The position numbers and the translations under genes were made by a program. From Solen grandis (lineage: Eukaryota > Mollusca > Bivalvia > Adapedonta > Solenidae), in contig CM037782.1 of the NCBI GenBank assembly GCA_021229015.1, positions 63,364,108 to 63,428,107 on the forward strand: DNA of 64,000 bases, given 5' to 3'. The stretch's first letter is position 1. Every line of letters begins with the position of its first letter. The notes under the pieces are model-generated. The model was not told where the DNA came from, searched no databases, and was given only the letters and a program-made list of their open reading frames with translations. Shown here one piece after another: positions 37,011 to 49,670 of this stretch.

Positions 37011-37579
37011 TCCTGAAATACATTTCATAACACCCCACACAAGCACGTTTACAAAATAAAATTGACTAAAAGCAAAATAAAGAGTACTTCAAAAACATTA
37101 TTTTTTATTGACAAGTTTTCTAAAAGAACCACTTTTACTGGATTTATTCTTTTGGATTAAACCTTTCATAAAGTCAGTAAAATTAGCCCCACTCTAAAAT
37201 GACTTTCACTACAGCCTACACTAAATCAACCTATGAGGCTCTGGCATCATTAACAAGAATATTATAAGGCAGAAAATTATATGCATGAAGACAAACCACT
37301 TCTCCAAGGAGCTTCAGAGGTCAGGAGGAAGTACAGTTGTTCATAAGAGTAAGAAATCTCACCTTCATACCCAACTGCACATCAATATCAATCCTCCATG
37401 CATGTATGAAGAAACTATCTTGAATGATTGCAGGAGTTATCTGCACAAATATTTGCTTAAGAAAATACACAAGTTACACAAACTTAAAAAAAATCATGAA
37501 TCCAAAATATCTCACCTTTATGAACAACCAAACAACAAAATCAATCCTCCATGCAAGTATAAAGAAATTCCATTCAATA

Positions 37580-37775
37580 ATAACCCTTTCCCTCATATAG
37601 ACTCATTCTGACGCACTCAATAGGTACCACATAAAGCCTGATCAGCAGAAAACCAGTTAAACCTTACCAAATTTAATTATAAAGTCTTCATTTCCATTTT
37701 CAGTTACTCGCAGGCTGATCTGGTTTTATGTTGTTCTCATAGGTCTTTTCATGGTTTCCTCTATGAGGAAGAGTT
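37580..37775 (+). mobile_element. piggyBac-like MITE (family E), copy 3, internally deleted
   Basis: TAACCCTTTCCCTCATATAG at the left. The right end is decayed to CTATGAGGAAGAGTT. The left arm of the central hairpin and the adjacent segment are missing. Confidence 0.75.
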
Positions 37776-38100
37776 TTTTGCATGAACATTTGCTAACGGA
37801 CAAATAGAGGGACGCCATGCACCATACTATGATACAACCCTTCCAGTGTATAAAAAAATTGCTGGTATGCACAACTGACCCAAAAAAGGCCCCAGTTCAA
37901 TACTTGTAATTTTAGGGGACTAGCCTTTAGTTCTTGTAATTTTACTTATCATATATAATGAGAAAAAAAAAACCTACTGGCCAACCCACTGATAAAGAGT
38001 AAATGGTTTGTAAATTGTAAAATAGATAAACTGTAAGACCAAAAGCGCAAACCAACATTTTTTCATGATGGCCTCACTATACTAGATCACTCTATGAGTG

Positions 38101-38200
38101 NNNNNNNNNNNNNNNNNNNNNNNNNNNNNNNNNNNNNNNNNNNNNNNNNNNNNNNNNNNNNNNNNNNNNNNNNNNNNNNNNNNNNNNNNNNNNNNNNNNN
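38101..38200. other. Assembly gap of 100 N
   Basis: Exactly 100 unknown bases, the conventional filler for a scaffold join of unknown size. The right side runs into a TATG/TG microsatellite. Contig order and orientation across this point are not proven by the sequence. Confidence 0.99.
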
Positions 38201-38244
38201 AATTGCAGTCCCAATATGTGTGTATATATTTTCCGTAGGAGAAT

Positions 38245-38263
38245 TGTATGTATGTATGTATGT

Positions 38264-38311
<48 letters not shown>

Positions 38312-38325
38312 GTGTGTGTGTGTGT
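38245..38325. repeat. (TG)n/(TATG)n microsatellite
   Basis: GTATGTATGTATGTACGTG then a long TG run with an internal TATGTATG. It starts about 45 bp after the gap. Confidence 0.95.
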
Positions 38326-40756
38326 TTTTTAAGAATGTTTGATAGAGGGAATTGATAACGTTGAATCAATCTGTCGGTAAATTATCAATAAAAAAAATCC
38401 TAGATGTGTGTGTAAGTGTAGGGGAATGACCTTCGGGTCCAAATGGGCGACTTTTTTGGCTTTTTTATTCTTTTATACAATATATTTATGGTTGATAGTA
38501 TTTGAAAATGGCTATAAACCTGTTGCTCATTCCTAATCATTCTTGAATGAGATACGTATTAGCTTTTTTTTCCTAATCCGTGCCGAGTCTCGTGATTATC
38601 CAAGCATTTAGTACTTGGATAAGCTGTACTGTATAGTTTTCGTTCTCTGAATTTGTCTAGGTAGCCTATATGCAATTAATTTGGAGAGGATAAAATGATA
38701 GGATGTAAGAAATACTTGGTAAATAAAATAAAAATATCAAAAGAAGGAGAAAATATTGAAAATATTGTATCATGAGTTAATTAATTAAATTTTGGATTCA
38801 ATTTCAGTCTAAATATCAAGTCAATTAATTAATTAAAGCAAGATTAAATTTCAGTCTAATTGTAAATCTATCATGGTGTTTATGTTTACTGTTGAATAAA
38901 TACTTGTTTTAATCCATTTTGATTAAGTTATATATATATATATTGCATTTATTTTCATTTATTTCAATGATATGTTTTAGTAGAGTAAAAAATGACATTT
39001 TTGGATTGATTACATTGACCTAGTTATTCTATGTATTACAGGAGTAAAAAATATTCCGTTAATTTAAATTATGCCGTCAAGTAAATATTTATATTGATCG
39101 AACATGTATACTACAGCTATGATGTAAATATTCAATTACTGGGGTCTTAATCAGATCTATGTCATTCCCTAGGTGTAACTTTTAGTCACATGACCCGCGG
39201 GCAAAATAAGACATTACAAGTTGTCTCTCGTCATCTGTCATCATCTACACTTCAAATTGGTATCTCAATTCATACGCCAAACATGCAAAATACTTTCAAA
39301 ATGTAGTCATTCGGGAGTGGCCGTTGTTTACAGTTCTAAAATTCGATTTTTTTTTTCTCTCCCTTTATTTACATATAGTATTACCTATACCTATAAACAT
39401 GTAGCAGGCAATAAAAGTGAACATAAAAACTTAAAGTACAATGTATTAGCATTTATTCTTGAATAATGTGAAAAATTAGTAGAAAAGTAGCAATGACAAA
39501 AGGCTGGTAAATTTGATTTAATACGGAGATTTATTTGATTTACTCTTATACTTCTTATAAATACAAAAAAATGGTTCAAATAATCATGATAAATGACAAG
39601 GATAAATTGTTCAGGCCTTTGTTTCATCCAACATTGACTTTGATATTAAATTGTGGGGGACTTTTTGTGAATACTTAAACCTAAACATGGACCTTACTAA
39701 GTGTCAAATAAAAAAATAAAAGGCCACCATATCCCTTAAACGTTCACCAGAGTAATTAGATCAAACAATTTTAAGTCATTTAATTTAACCTGGTTACATT
39801 CAGCAGCAAACAGATTCAAATGTCAGAGACAAAAAATTCTAAAGTTTCAAGAAGAGCAGCCAACTGACTCCAATGAGATTCATTTTTTAAAAGATTAACT
39901 TCAATTTAGAAAGTATGGCAGGGGGCCATGAGATGGCCATTTATTGCCGATTGCATTTACATTTTGACCATTGGGTTCAAAGTGATCTTCTATTGGGGGC
40001 ATTAGCCTCATTCTTCAAGGGATTGACTATATTATAGCAATTATATAGAGATCTATATGGGGTAACCATTTGACCCACCAAAAATCAAATTCTGACTTTG
40101 ATTTCAGAGGAGAGGAATATTTTTTGAAAATTCTGTCAATTGCCATGGTAACCAGACTTCTACATGGATCAAGTTTATCATAGCAACTTTTTTTGAAGGG
40201 CCAAGAACCCAATGATCATTCATGCCAACAAGTTTCATCTATTTCTATCAAGTGGTTTCAAAGGATGTGTTTTATTAAGCTAATTGTTGACGCCACATGA
40301 TGGGCGATAGACGCTAAAATACTTGGGTTAGTGTTGTGTAAGCTCTTAATAATTTGGTTTCAAAGTGTTACAGCGGTTATTCAAATTATTCGACCGATGA
40401 TAATCCTTTAATATCAAATAATTTGATTTTTATCTTGTAATACAAATACGATCACGATGTTGCTAAAGTCAGCTCTTGGGACGCAGATGTGTTGACGTTA
40501 ACACAATACTTTCATTTTACCCCTTTTTTTGACCAGTTAAATTGCTACATTTTGCCGAATTAAAATTCTCAGGTTGACAGCCAAGTTTTCTATTGGACAT
40601 ACGCTGAAAGTGTTACAATGCATGTTTATTGCAACACGTTTATCGGATAGACATTTAATTATTTGTCAGGCACATTAAACCGACTCAAATCCGAAACGTA
40701 TGATGAAACATCTGCTGACTGACATTGGTTTAAAAAAAAGATTAGCAAAAAAAAAT

Positions 40757-40758
40757 AA

Positions 40759-40797
<39 letters not shown>

Positions 40798-40812
40798 AAG
40801 AGGGGGGGGGAG
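40757..40812. repeat. (AT)n(GA)n(G)n compound microsatellite
   Basis: ATATATATATATAGAGAGAG followed by GA repeats and a run of nine G. Confidence 0.95.
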
Positions 40813-40917
40813 AAAACACAGAGCAATGCATTGTGCCTTTTTAGCCATTAAAACGTCACAGCAACTGCTTTTGGTAATATGAACTCAACGGCAAACGTTG
40901 AACCTGTTTTGTTGTTG

Positions 40918-40995
40918 TTTGGTCAATATTTCAGCAAAACTTGCCTTTCTCAAGGAAAAACATTAATTTTCCCTGAGAAAAGCAAGTTTTGACGA
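40918..40995. repeat. Fold-back palindrome
   Basis: Left arm AATATTTCAGCAAAACTTGC then CTTTCTCAAGG; right arm CCCTGAGAAAAGCAAG then TTTTGACGAAATATT. The arms are about 34 nt around a short AT-rich loop. Confidence 0.85.
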
Positions 40996-41086
40996 AATAT
41001 TGATAATAAAGATTTAATTTAATTGTTTACTGTATTATTTCCCTCTGGAAAACCTACGTGTTCATACACTGTACACAAGACAAAAC

Positions 41087-41215
41087 CAAATAAATATTTG
41101 CACGATTTCCATTGGTAGGAATGCCTATGACAATTACCTTAAATATCGAAGCAAATATTCAAGGCAATTGTCAAAGGCATTTCTTACCAGTGGAAATCGT
41201 GCAAATATATTATTG
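41087..41215. repeat. Large fold-back palindrome next to the G-rich array
   Basis: Left arm CCAAATAAATATTTGCACGA, TTTCCATTGGTAGGAATGCC, TATGACAATTACCTT. The right arm is its inverse complement with few mismatches (AAGGCAATTGTC .. GTGGAAATCGTGC .. TTGG). Arms about 55 nt, loop about 18 nt. Confidence 0.85.
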
Positions 41216-41277
41216 GCTTTGTTTTATGTCATCATCCTTAATATGCCTACGGTTCGGAAATACTGAAGACATACTCT

Positions 41278-41930
41278 GTGTGTGGGGGCATGGGTGTGTG
41301 GGGGGATGGGTGTGTGGGGGCATGGGTGTGTGGGGGGGAGTGGGTGTGTGGGGGCATGGGTGTGTGTGGGGGAGTGGGTGTGTGGGGGATGGGTGTGTGG
41401 GGGGGTGGGGTGTGTGGGGGATGGGTGTGTGTGGGGGAGTGGGTGTGTGGGGAAGGGTGTGTGGGGGGAGTGGGTGTGTGGGGGCATGGTGTGTGGGGGA
41501 GTGGTGTGTGTGGGATGGGTGTGTGGGGGGGGATAGGTGTGTGGGGGATGAGCGTGTGGGGGATGGGTGTTTGCGGGGATGGTGTGTGTGGGGGATGGTG
41601 TGTGGGGATGGGTGTGTGGGGATGGTGTGGGGGGGTGGGTGTGGGGGATGGGTGTGTGTGGGGGATGGGTGTGTGCGTGGGGTGTGGATAGGTGTGTGTG
41701 TGGGGGATGTTTGTGTGGGGGGATAGGTTTGTGTGGGGGATGGGTGTGTGGGGGGATGCGTGTGTGGGGTGTGGGTGTGGGGGGTGGGTATGCGTGAGGG
41801 GATGGGTGTGTTGCGGGGGATGGATGTGTTGCGGGGGATGGGTGTGTGGGGGGATATGTGTGGGGATGGTCGTGTTGCGGGGGATGGGTGTGTGGGGGGA
41901 TGGGTGTGTGGGGGGATGGGTGTGTGTGTC
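41278..41930. repeat. G-rich minisatellite (GGTGTGTGGGGGATG-like)
   Basis: About 650 bp of plus-strand G/T with almost no C. Irregular units of 14-20 bp such as GGGTGTGTGGGGGGATG. Dozens of G4-G7 runs separated by short loops. All open frames across it are low-complexity artefacts. Confidence 0.93.
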
Positions 41931-43489
41931 GGGAAGCTGCAGTGTTAAATACTTGTCTGGTTTAAATTCCGCCGTCAATGCTGAGAGCTAATAATATTCA
42001 AATACTCAAGTAACATAGGGATACATTCCATCATTTTACAAAATATCTAATAAAAGGCTAAGTTGGCTTACTGAATAACGCTTTCTGATAAGAAATGAAT
42101 AATTGAATTTTTATTTGCGTTTTATTCTATATAAAAAAAAAGATGTAAGACATTCCTAAGTATCTAAGTATTAAAATAATGCGAAGTGAGGTTAGTGTTG
42201 TTGTTTTTTATAGCCATCGGAATATTAAATCCTGAAAAAAGCAGTCCCCGTTTAAAGCGTTAATCCATTAACATTGCCATATTTTCCGAGCATCATGCGA
42301 ACTTCAATGTGATACCCCCACGCCCCGAATCTCGGTGCGGAGCAGCAGGCAAAAATGATGGAATGGAGCCTTGCGATTATCAAATTATCCAAATATTTCA
42401 TTTTCCCGGCCTATCCTCGGCATATCGCAGTCGTGATTTATTCTGAGTCTTGTTATTATGAGCGACTTGATAAACTACACCAAATGTCGCTTTAGTGAAT
42501 GGAGAAAAGAAAAAATGAGATAGAAATATCAGATGGACGTCTGGAAAATATCCTAGCAATAAAAATGTTTCATAAAAAAAAATAAAAAAAAAAATAAAAA
42601 AATAAGATTTATAACATGAGGTATTTTCTTTTTCGATGGGTGTAAATGGGGGGGGGGGGGAGAGAGAGAAAACGACGTATATATTGGCATGAACGGCATT
42701 TATGATCTTGAGAGAAATATTTGGGTAATTTTGTTACAGAAACAAGAATCATGAAATTCGCCCATGTGCATTTTAGTATTACTTAGCGTTAAGTACAATT
42801 GTATTGATGGTAGAATTCGAGCCTTGTGGTATACTGTTATTTTTGTTTAGGAGTGCACCACTGCTGTATCAGTATCTAAGTGATAAAGCGGCGGTCGGTT
42901 AATTTCAGGTAAGGGACAGAGGCACCCGGGAAGAACGCTCTCATTTTTTTTATATATTTATGTAATTATTTTTCAGAAAAATCGAGAAACGCTGCTGGGT
43001 CTCGAATCGATGAAATATTGTGACTGATTGAAAGTAAACCAGAGTCTATAATTTCTCGGTGGCACAAAAGATCACGTGACCAGCACGTTCATAGCCCGAT
43101 CTCGTGTTCTTTTGTGGTTTGTTTCCATAAAACTATTCATTTCTCTTGTAACATCGCTAGGCATTCCTTGTTTTATCAGGTTTCCTAATCGATGATTTCA
43201 AACAAAACACAGCTCTTCAGAAAACTCTTTAAGTGGTACTGAGTGACAATTAAGACCTTGGCAATTTATTATTGGAGCTGTTTCTAAAAATAATTTAACT
43301 ATATAGGGGATATACATGCAATAGTGCCAGTTTCAATGATTTTGGCACGAGGCGGTCTCCCGGTTCCATCCGTTGTATCTAACAGTATAAAATCAGTAAT
43401 ATACAAGATTTTGCAACGAAGCACAAATTATCCAGTTTGATCTTAATATTGTCTAAGTGACACCCCCCCCCCCCCCCCCCCAACCCGCG
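41931..43489. other. Intergenic, no gene seen
   Basis: Less AT-rich than surroundings around 42.2-42.5 kb. An E-box of CLEAR type, TCACGTGAC, lies at about 43073-43081. A repeat H relic is at 42.7-42.84 kb. No exon found. Confidence 0.5.
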
Positions 43490-44420
43490 AAAAAAAAGAT
43501 AGCCCTGATTCGCTCACCTGAGAAACAGTGTTGTCTTCATTGCCAATTATTGTATTATGAGTCATACTGAATACATAATCAAAAAAAAAAATGCCTGTCC
43601 CAAATTTTCCATGATTTGAACAGACTTGGTTGAGGTCCACTAGTAAACATCTTAACTCCAGTCTTTGTATTTTTTGAGAAGATCTTTTTGAGGGTTTTCT
43701 TATACAAGTCTAGTATGTAAAATCAAGTGAACCATAGGGCAGAGCCAATTTGAACCCTTGGGCCATGATTTGAACAAATTTGGTTGAGGTTCACTAGGCC
43801 ATGTTACAAAAAAATAAGTAAACTTCAGACCTTGTGGTTTCTGACATGAAGATTTTCCTAGTTTTTCCTGAATAAGTCTATGTGAAATCAAGTGACCCCT
43901 GGGACAGGGCCAAATTTGACCCCGGGGCAATGATTTGAACAAACTTGGTTGAGGTCAATAGGTCAAGTTACACACCAAATAAGTAAACTCTAGGTCATGT
44001 GGTTTCTGACAAGAAGATTTTTCTAGTTTTTCCACTGTAAGTCTATGTAAAATCAAGTGATCCATGGGACGGGTCCAATTTCGACCCCAGGGCCATGATT
44101 TGATAAAAATTTGGTAAAGGTCCATATGGCAATGATACACACCAAATATCTAAGCTCTAGTCCTTGCGGTTTCGGAGAAGATTTTCGAAGATTTCAGTGT
44201 ATAAATCTATTTTTAGCTCCTGTGACCCAGATATTCAACAGACCGGAACCATTTGAACAGCTTCATGCTAGGGGCATAACAGGCAATTTTCATCAAGTTT
44301 GGCTCAGTGGTTAAGGAGGTGATGTTGTTAAAGAAAATTGTTGATGCTGGACGCACAGACGGACGCCGGACAAAAAGCGATCACATTAGCTCACCACGTT
44401 GTGCTCAGGTGAGCTAAAAA
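43490..44420 (+). mobile_element. Family A element, copy 4 (old, diverged)
   Basis: Left end truncated next to a poly-C tract: it starts in the family hairpin region at AGCCCTGATTCGCTCACCTG. The units are diverged (43730-44150). It ends GCTCACCACGTTGTGCTCAGGTGAGCT plus A-run, where the inverted repeat GCTCACCTGAG is exact at both ends. The next element (B2) begins at the very next base. Confidence 0.8.
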
Positions 44421-44674
44421 AACAAGAGTTGTAAATAAGACAGTGTGCTCGACTATTCTGACGTTTATTGGTTTAAAGTTGGTTTTTACCAAAAAGGGTC
44501 GTACTTTTATCAAATTTGTTCAATAGTTATCTAACTTGCTTGTTTAATACTGGTTACCATAGTAAATTGCATGCAAAACTTGAACATGCAAAAAAAAACT
44601 TAACATACATTTCACAGCTCCAAGGGACAATAATTTATAATGAATTTAGCCAAGCATATCTAACTTGAGAATCT

Positions 44675-44859
44675 GGGGCTATATTCATAAAGCTCCTTGT
44701 TTTTTAAGGAAAATAATTCCTTAACTGGAATAAATCTCCTAAGGTGTTTTATGAATAAGACTAAAGGGAATCCTTAATAACTAAGGGAAATCTATGTGAT
44801 TTTAAGGAAAATCTTATAAACTAAGGCATGTTTTTCTTAAGCTTTATGAACACGCCCCC
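44675..44859. mobile_element. Fold-back MITE in element B2
   Basis: GGGGCTATATTCATAAAGC at the left and GCTTTATGAACACGCCCC at the right. The interior repeats TAAGGAAAAT/ACTAAGG motifs in both orientations. Related to the outer ends of the 9.8 kb element. Confidence 0.7.
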
Positions 44860-44876
44860 TGATGCCAATGAACATA

Positions 44877-45280
<404 letters not shown>

Positions 45281-45581
45281 GAACATATTTTGTGAAGTTA
45301 TTGCCGAGATAAAAGCATGAAAGAATGTTGCACGCAAATTTTTAACCAATGTCGTGGTCCAAAAAGGGCCAATTTTTGTTCATGTATCAAATCTGGTCAA
45401 GAGTTATCTAACTTGTTCACTTCACTGAAAACCTTAATGAAGTATTAAATCAATATGCATAGCTGTATATTAAGATATATGCATCCTAGTAAATTGCATA
45501 TAAAACTTAATCCGTATTTACTTGCACGCAAAACCTTAACCAAAATTTCTAAGTTCAAAAGGGGCCATAATTTATAACTAG

Positions 45582-47200
45582 ATGTGGGTGTTCCTCGGAA
45601 CACTTGTGTCGCCTGCATTTAAGCATGTTTGATGAAAGAATTGACTAGAAAATCGATCTTTTGACAAATTATTGATAAAGCATAATCTATTTTGTGAGGT
45701 ACAAAATAACACCAAATCACACACACACACACACATATATATGGGGGGAATAAAATATTCAAACAGTGCAATATGTAATAATTTTCCCGAGCACTTTCGA
45801 CTATACAGTCTTCATCAGAGGAGTGTCAGAATGACTATGAATTCAAAACATTAACTGTAAGAAAATTATGACGTCATTAAGCACTTATGACGTTAATTAT
45901 ATATATGTTGCAAGTTTGTAGTCATCATTATCATTATTGAGTTATCATTCTTGTGTACTGCACTCAGACCAATGAGATCTATCTACTATAAATGTTTAAG
46001 GCAACACTTCAAATACTTTACAAGTTATGCACCACACAAGAATTAAATCCAAAAAAATAAACAAAGGGAAATAACTCCAAAAATACAACAGTTATCATTC
46101 TTGCACAATGCACTCCATGAGATCTTTCCACCTGTGAGGTTTCAAAGTAATACCTCAAATACTTTTCGTGTTATGCTCCAGACAAAAATGAAGTCTGAGT
46201 ATCAACAAAGGGCAATAACTCAAGGAAAAAGAGAAACAGAGTTATCATTCATGTGCACTGCACTCAGACCATTGAGATCTATGAAGTTTCAAGTCAACAC
46301 CTCAAATACGTTTCGAGTTATGCCCCAGACAAAAATTAAGTCTGAAAATCAACAAAGGGAAATAACTCAGAAAATAAAACAGAGTTATCATTCTTATGCA
46401 CTGCACTACAAATCCATGAGATCTTTCCATCTATGAAGTTTCAAAGCAATATCTCAAATACTTTTTATGTTATGCTCCTGACAAAAATAAAGACTGAGAA
46501 TCAACAAAGGACAATAACTCAGGAGAAAAGAAAGTGAGGTTATCATTTATGTGAACTGCACTCCTCTTCAATGAGATCTATCTATCTATAAAGTTTTAAG
46601 TCAGCACCTCAAATACTTTTTGAGTTATGCCCTGGACAAAAATTAAGACTGAAAATCAACAAAGGGCAATAACTCAGAAAATATGAAAGTCATGGTTATC
46701 ATTCTTGTGCACTGCACTCCACCTCAATGTGATCTATCCATGTTTTAAGTTTCAAGGTGATACCTCAAATACTTTTTGAGTTATGGTCCGGACAAAAATA
46801 AAATCTCAGAATCAACAAAGGGTAATAACTTAGAAAATACGAAAGTCAGAGTTATCATTCTTGTGCACTGCACTCCACCTCAATGTGATCTATCCATGTT
46901 TTAAGTTTCAAGGTGATACCTCAAATACTTTTCGAGTTATGGTCCGGACAAAAATAAAATCTCAGAATCAACAAAGGGTAATAACTCAGAAAATACGAAA
47001 GTCAGAGTTATCATTCTTGTGCACTGCACTCCACCTCAATGTGATCTATCCATGTTTTAAGTTTCAAGGTGATACCTCAAATACTTTTCGAGTTATGCTC
47101 CGGACAAGAAAGTGTGACGCCGACGACGCCGACGACGACGACGACGACGGACAAAGTGATCCCTATGTGTCTGCCATGCTATGCAGGCGACACAATAAAT
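45582..47200 (+). mobile_element. Family C element with eight internal 150-156 bp repeats
   Basis: Left end has the hairpin GTGTTCCTCGGAACAC, then TTGTGTCGCCTGCAT. Tandem units are marked by gttatcatt at 45941, 46091, 46241, 46384, 46539, 46695, 46851 and 47007, with the last three spacings exactly 156. Then comes a (GACGCC)/(GACGAC) tract at about 47117-47150. The right end GCTATGCAGGCGACACAA is the exact inverse of the left 15-mer. It is inserted into element B2. Confidence 0.82.
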
Positions 47201-47536
47201 CCATTTAGGAGTTATCTAACTTGATGTTCTGATGCCTACATGAAGTCAATCCCAAAACTAATCACTGATATATAAACATGATAGTGTGTTGCATGCAAAA
47301 CTTGTACCAGTTTGTTTGTTTTTTAATATAAAAAGGCCAATATTTGCATTAAATTTGCATTAACTTGCTTGTTTCTTGCTTGAACTAAATGAAGTACAAA
47401 ATGAATAAGCATATCTGGTTACTGATTACTACCATATCTCCATGATTGTAATTTGAATGCAAACCCGTAACCAAAGTGTGACAATGACGTCACCGCTGAT
47501 GCTGACGACAGGATGTGTAGATTATCCCTTTTTGTT

Positions 47537-47613
47537 TTAGCTTGACCAGGGACTCTAATATACTGATATATAGAGTCCCTGGAGCGACATACTTTGTTTT
47601 GTCAAGCTAAAAA
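47537..47613. mobile_element. 77-bp palindromic element
   Basis: Terminal inverted repeats TTTTAGCTTGAC and GTCAAGCTAAAA are perfect. An inner hairpin, CCAGGGACTCTA and TAGAGTCCCTGG, is nested inside. Too small to encode anything. Confidence 0.7.
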
Positions 47614-49340
47614 CGGCAAGAGATATTCCGTAATAATTATTGGGTACAATAAAACAGCTTAAACCATAATCATTAATCAACTTTATTGTGCACTTTACAA
47701 TTACTTAAAATTGAGCAAAAATAATAGCATAATTCAGAATACAATGGTGAACATTATTAATCAAATATGGTGATCGTATATGCATAAAAAATGAATAGCT
47801 GAAAATTAATGAAACACGCGGTCCAGATATTACGTTCTATTTGGACAACTGAAAGTACATTACAAAATAAAGTCTCGACATGATACTATAGAGCAATTAT
47901 CTTTCATCAGTATTAAGTTTTATAAAATCTGTATTAAATGCGACTTTGTGTGACTAAACATACACTATTTCATGTTCATGAAAATTCTAATTAAAACAAG
48001 AACTATCATTGAAGATGATGAATACCCCCAGACACCACTTCGTCACAGTTACTGTTACCATGACAGTCTTGATAAAGATGAAGAATGCAAATAAGAACAT
48101 ATCAAGACCGATAGAGCTCTGATACACGGATAAAGGTATCGCCGACAAAAACTATTCGATAGATATATAAAAAAATAATTATCTTATCATGACATGTCAG
48201 GGATATAATTATGTAAGCAGTGATGATACTTATAAATGCTCACTCAATGAAGTTATAACAAAATCTGACCAACAGTAGCTAAGAAATAGAGCAGATTTTT
48301 TTTTAAAGAAAATGGCAAGGGAGGGGGGAGAATAACTCAATGAAAAAGAAGCAAGCATGACATGCCTACAATATGAGCAAGTAGGCTTGGTATTTATAGC
48401 TGTTGTGAAATTAAATGGAAAGTAGCTCAAAAATAGTATGGACAAAATATCCTTAATATATATAACAAATGGTCGTATAAAATCAAGCCGGTACACTGGT
48501 AATGATTTGTAAACAAAATGCTTAACTACACATGGTGCTTATTAACATTGGGAATCAAATGAATCAGACCAATCGTAGATGAGATTTGATGTGGACAAAA
48601 TAGGTTCCATATAAAAACAAAGGGCTATAGCTCATTTAAAATCCAGATTATGAAGACGTGTCAACGATATGCGAAACTTGTCTTGATTTAATTAATTCTG
48701 TAAAGTTAAAAATAATAGTTGTTTTGTGGGATGAATATTGATTGGCACACCCTTACATAAACTCAACGAAAATTACCCCCTCATCCCTCATCCACTATCA
48801 ATAATGATTTTACAATATAGTTACAAATCTAATTACAGGCACAGCTATGACTGCATCTCATATGTAGGTGTCGACAGTAAATTTGCCATTAAAAACATAG
48901 GATTCCCCTGATCACTAATTTTGAGGTAAATGACACATCATGTGTAGAAATGATAGAGGATTTTCATTTTAAAGGCTATCAATTTATCATTTCTTGAAAA
49001 TGTCTTGAAAAAGATGCAATCAGAAAGTATAAAAAACAATATCTGCTAAGAAAAGAGTGGAACACTTTTAAAGCTGGATGTAACTCCAATAAACGTCTTT
49101 TTATCAAAGAATACAAGTATTATCAATCTTTATCTGTCTTGGTAGGGAGATTATTGCAATTACCTGATATTAAGGCATAAAATGAGCATTATGCTTCAAT
49201 TTTCATTTCTCAAGTGACAATGTATTAAATAAACATTTCTGATTTTTATTGGTAGAGTTAAAATTGTTATAAACAAGAAACGTCGGTCACATATGCCATC
49301 CATAGAAAAGGTTTCAAAGCTTAGATTTATTTTTTATGGA
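47614..49340. other. Intergenic, no gene seen
   Basis: AT-rich, no coding signal. The 88-codon frame at 48230-48496 has no recognisable motif. Confidence 0.55.
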
Positions 49341-49670
49341 AACAAGAGTATATATATCAAGTGTACACTGATTAAACAACTGTAACTGATGTTGCACACA
49401 ATACATGGGTTCCTTAGCGGTGAAGTGCATAACTTTTCCGTTACCATAGCAACCAGAATTTGGTCCGAGAAAAAAAAGTGACATGCAGAATCTCCATACT
49501 GCCATCTATTCATATATCAAGTTTCATAATATTATCTTAAACAGTGAAGTTTTTAAGTTATAGCGGGATCCAGATTTCCAAACATCCGGACGGACGGACG
49601 GACGAATGAACAAGCAGACGGAGGGCAAACCTATAGTTGCCTCCTGTGTAAACACCAGTTGGGGACTAAT
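49341..49670 (+). mobile_element. Family D element, copy 2
   Basis: Starts at AACAAGAG (49341) and contains CCATAGCAACCAGAATTTGG, CTCCATACTGCCATCTATTC, the tract CCGGACGGACGGACGGACG and the end CACCAGTTGGGGACTAAT. The left boundary is uncertain. Confidence 0.65.

Larger units (their letters stand above)
35551..38100. other. Region upstream of the first visible ankyrin exon
   Basis: Expected to hold or lead to the preceding exon (family motif xCTPLHYAA), but none is seen. Holds element D1, an AACAAGAG-hairpin fragment at 36737, a SINE fragment and MITE copy 3, then the gap. Confidence 0.6.
38201..40917. other. Unresolved region right of the gap
   Basis: AT-rich; no conserved exon on either strand. 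GGCCATGAGATGGCC and CATTTGACC words at 39.7-40.3 kb suggest an old interspersed element. Confidence 0.5.

Noticed and set aside
38082..38369. Frames crossing the N gap
   Set aside because: They contain unknown residues and (TG)n; no evidence of coding.
41112..41978. Long Gly/Cys/Val-rich and His/Pro/Thr-rich open frames on both strands
   Set aside because: Translation of the G-rich minisatellite in every frame; low complexity, no start or splice context.
43073..43081. CLEAR-type E-box TCACGTGAC as a promoter marker
   Set aside because: A single 9-bp match without a splice donor, CpG cluster or exon nearby.
46101..47208. Repetitive frames of 111 and 115 codons
   Set aside because: Read-through of family C 150-156 bp tandem units and the GACG tract.
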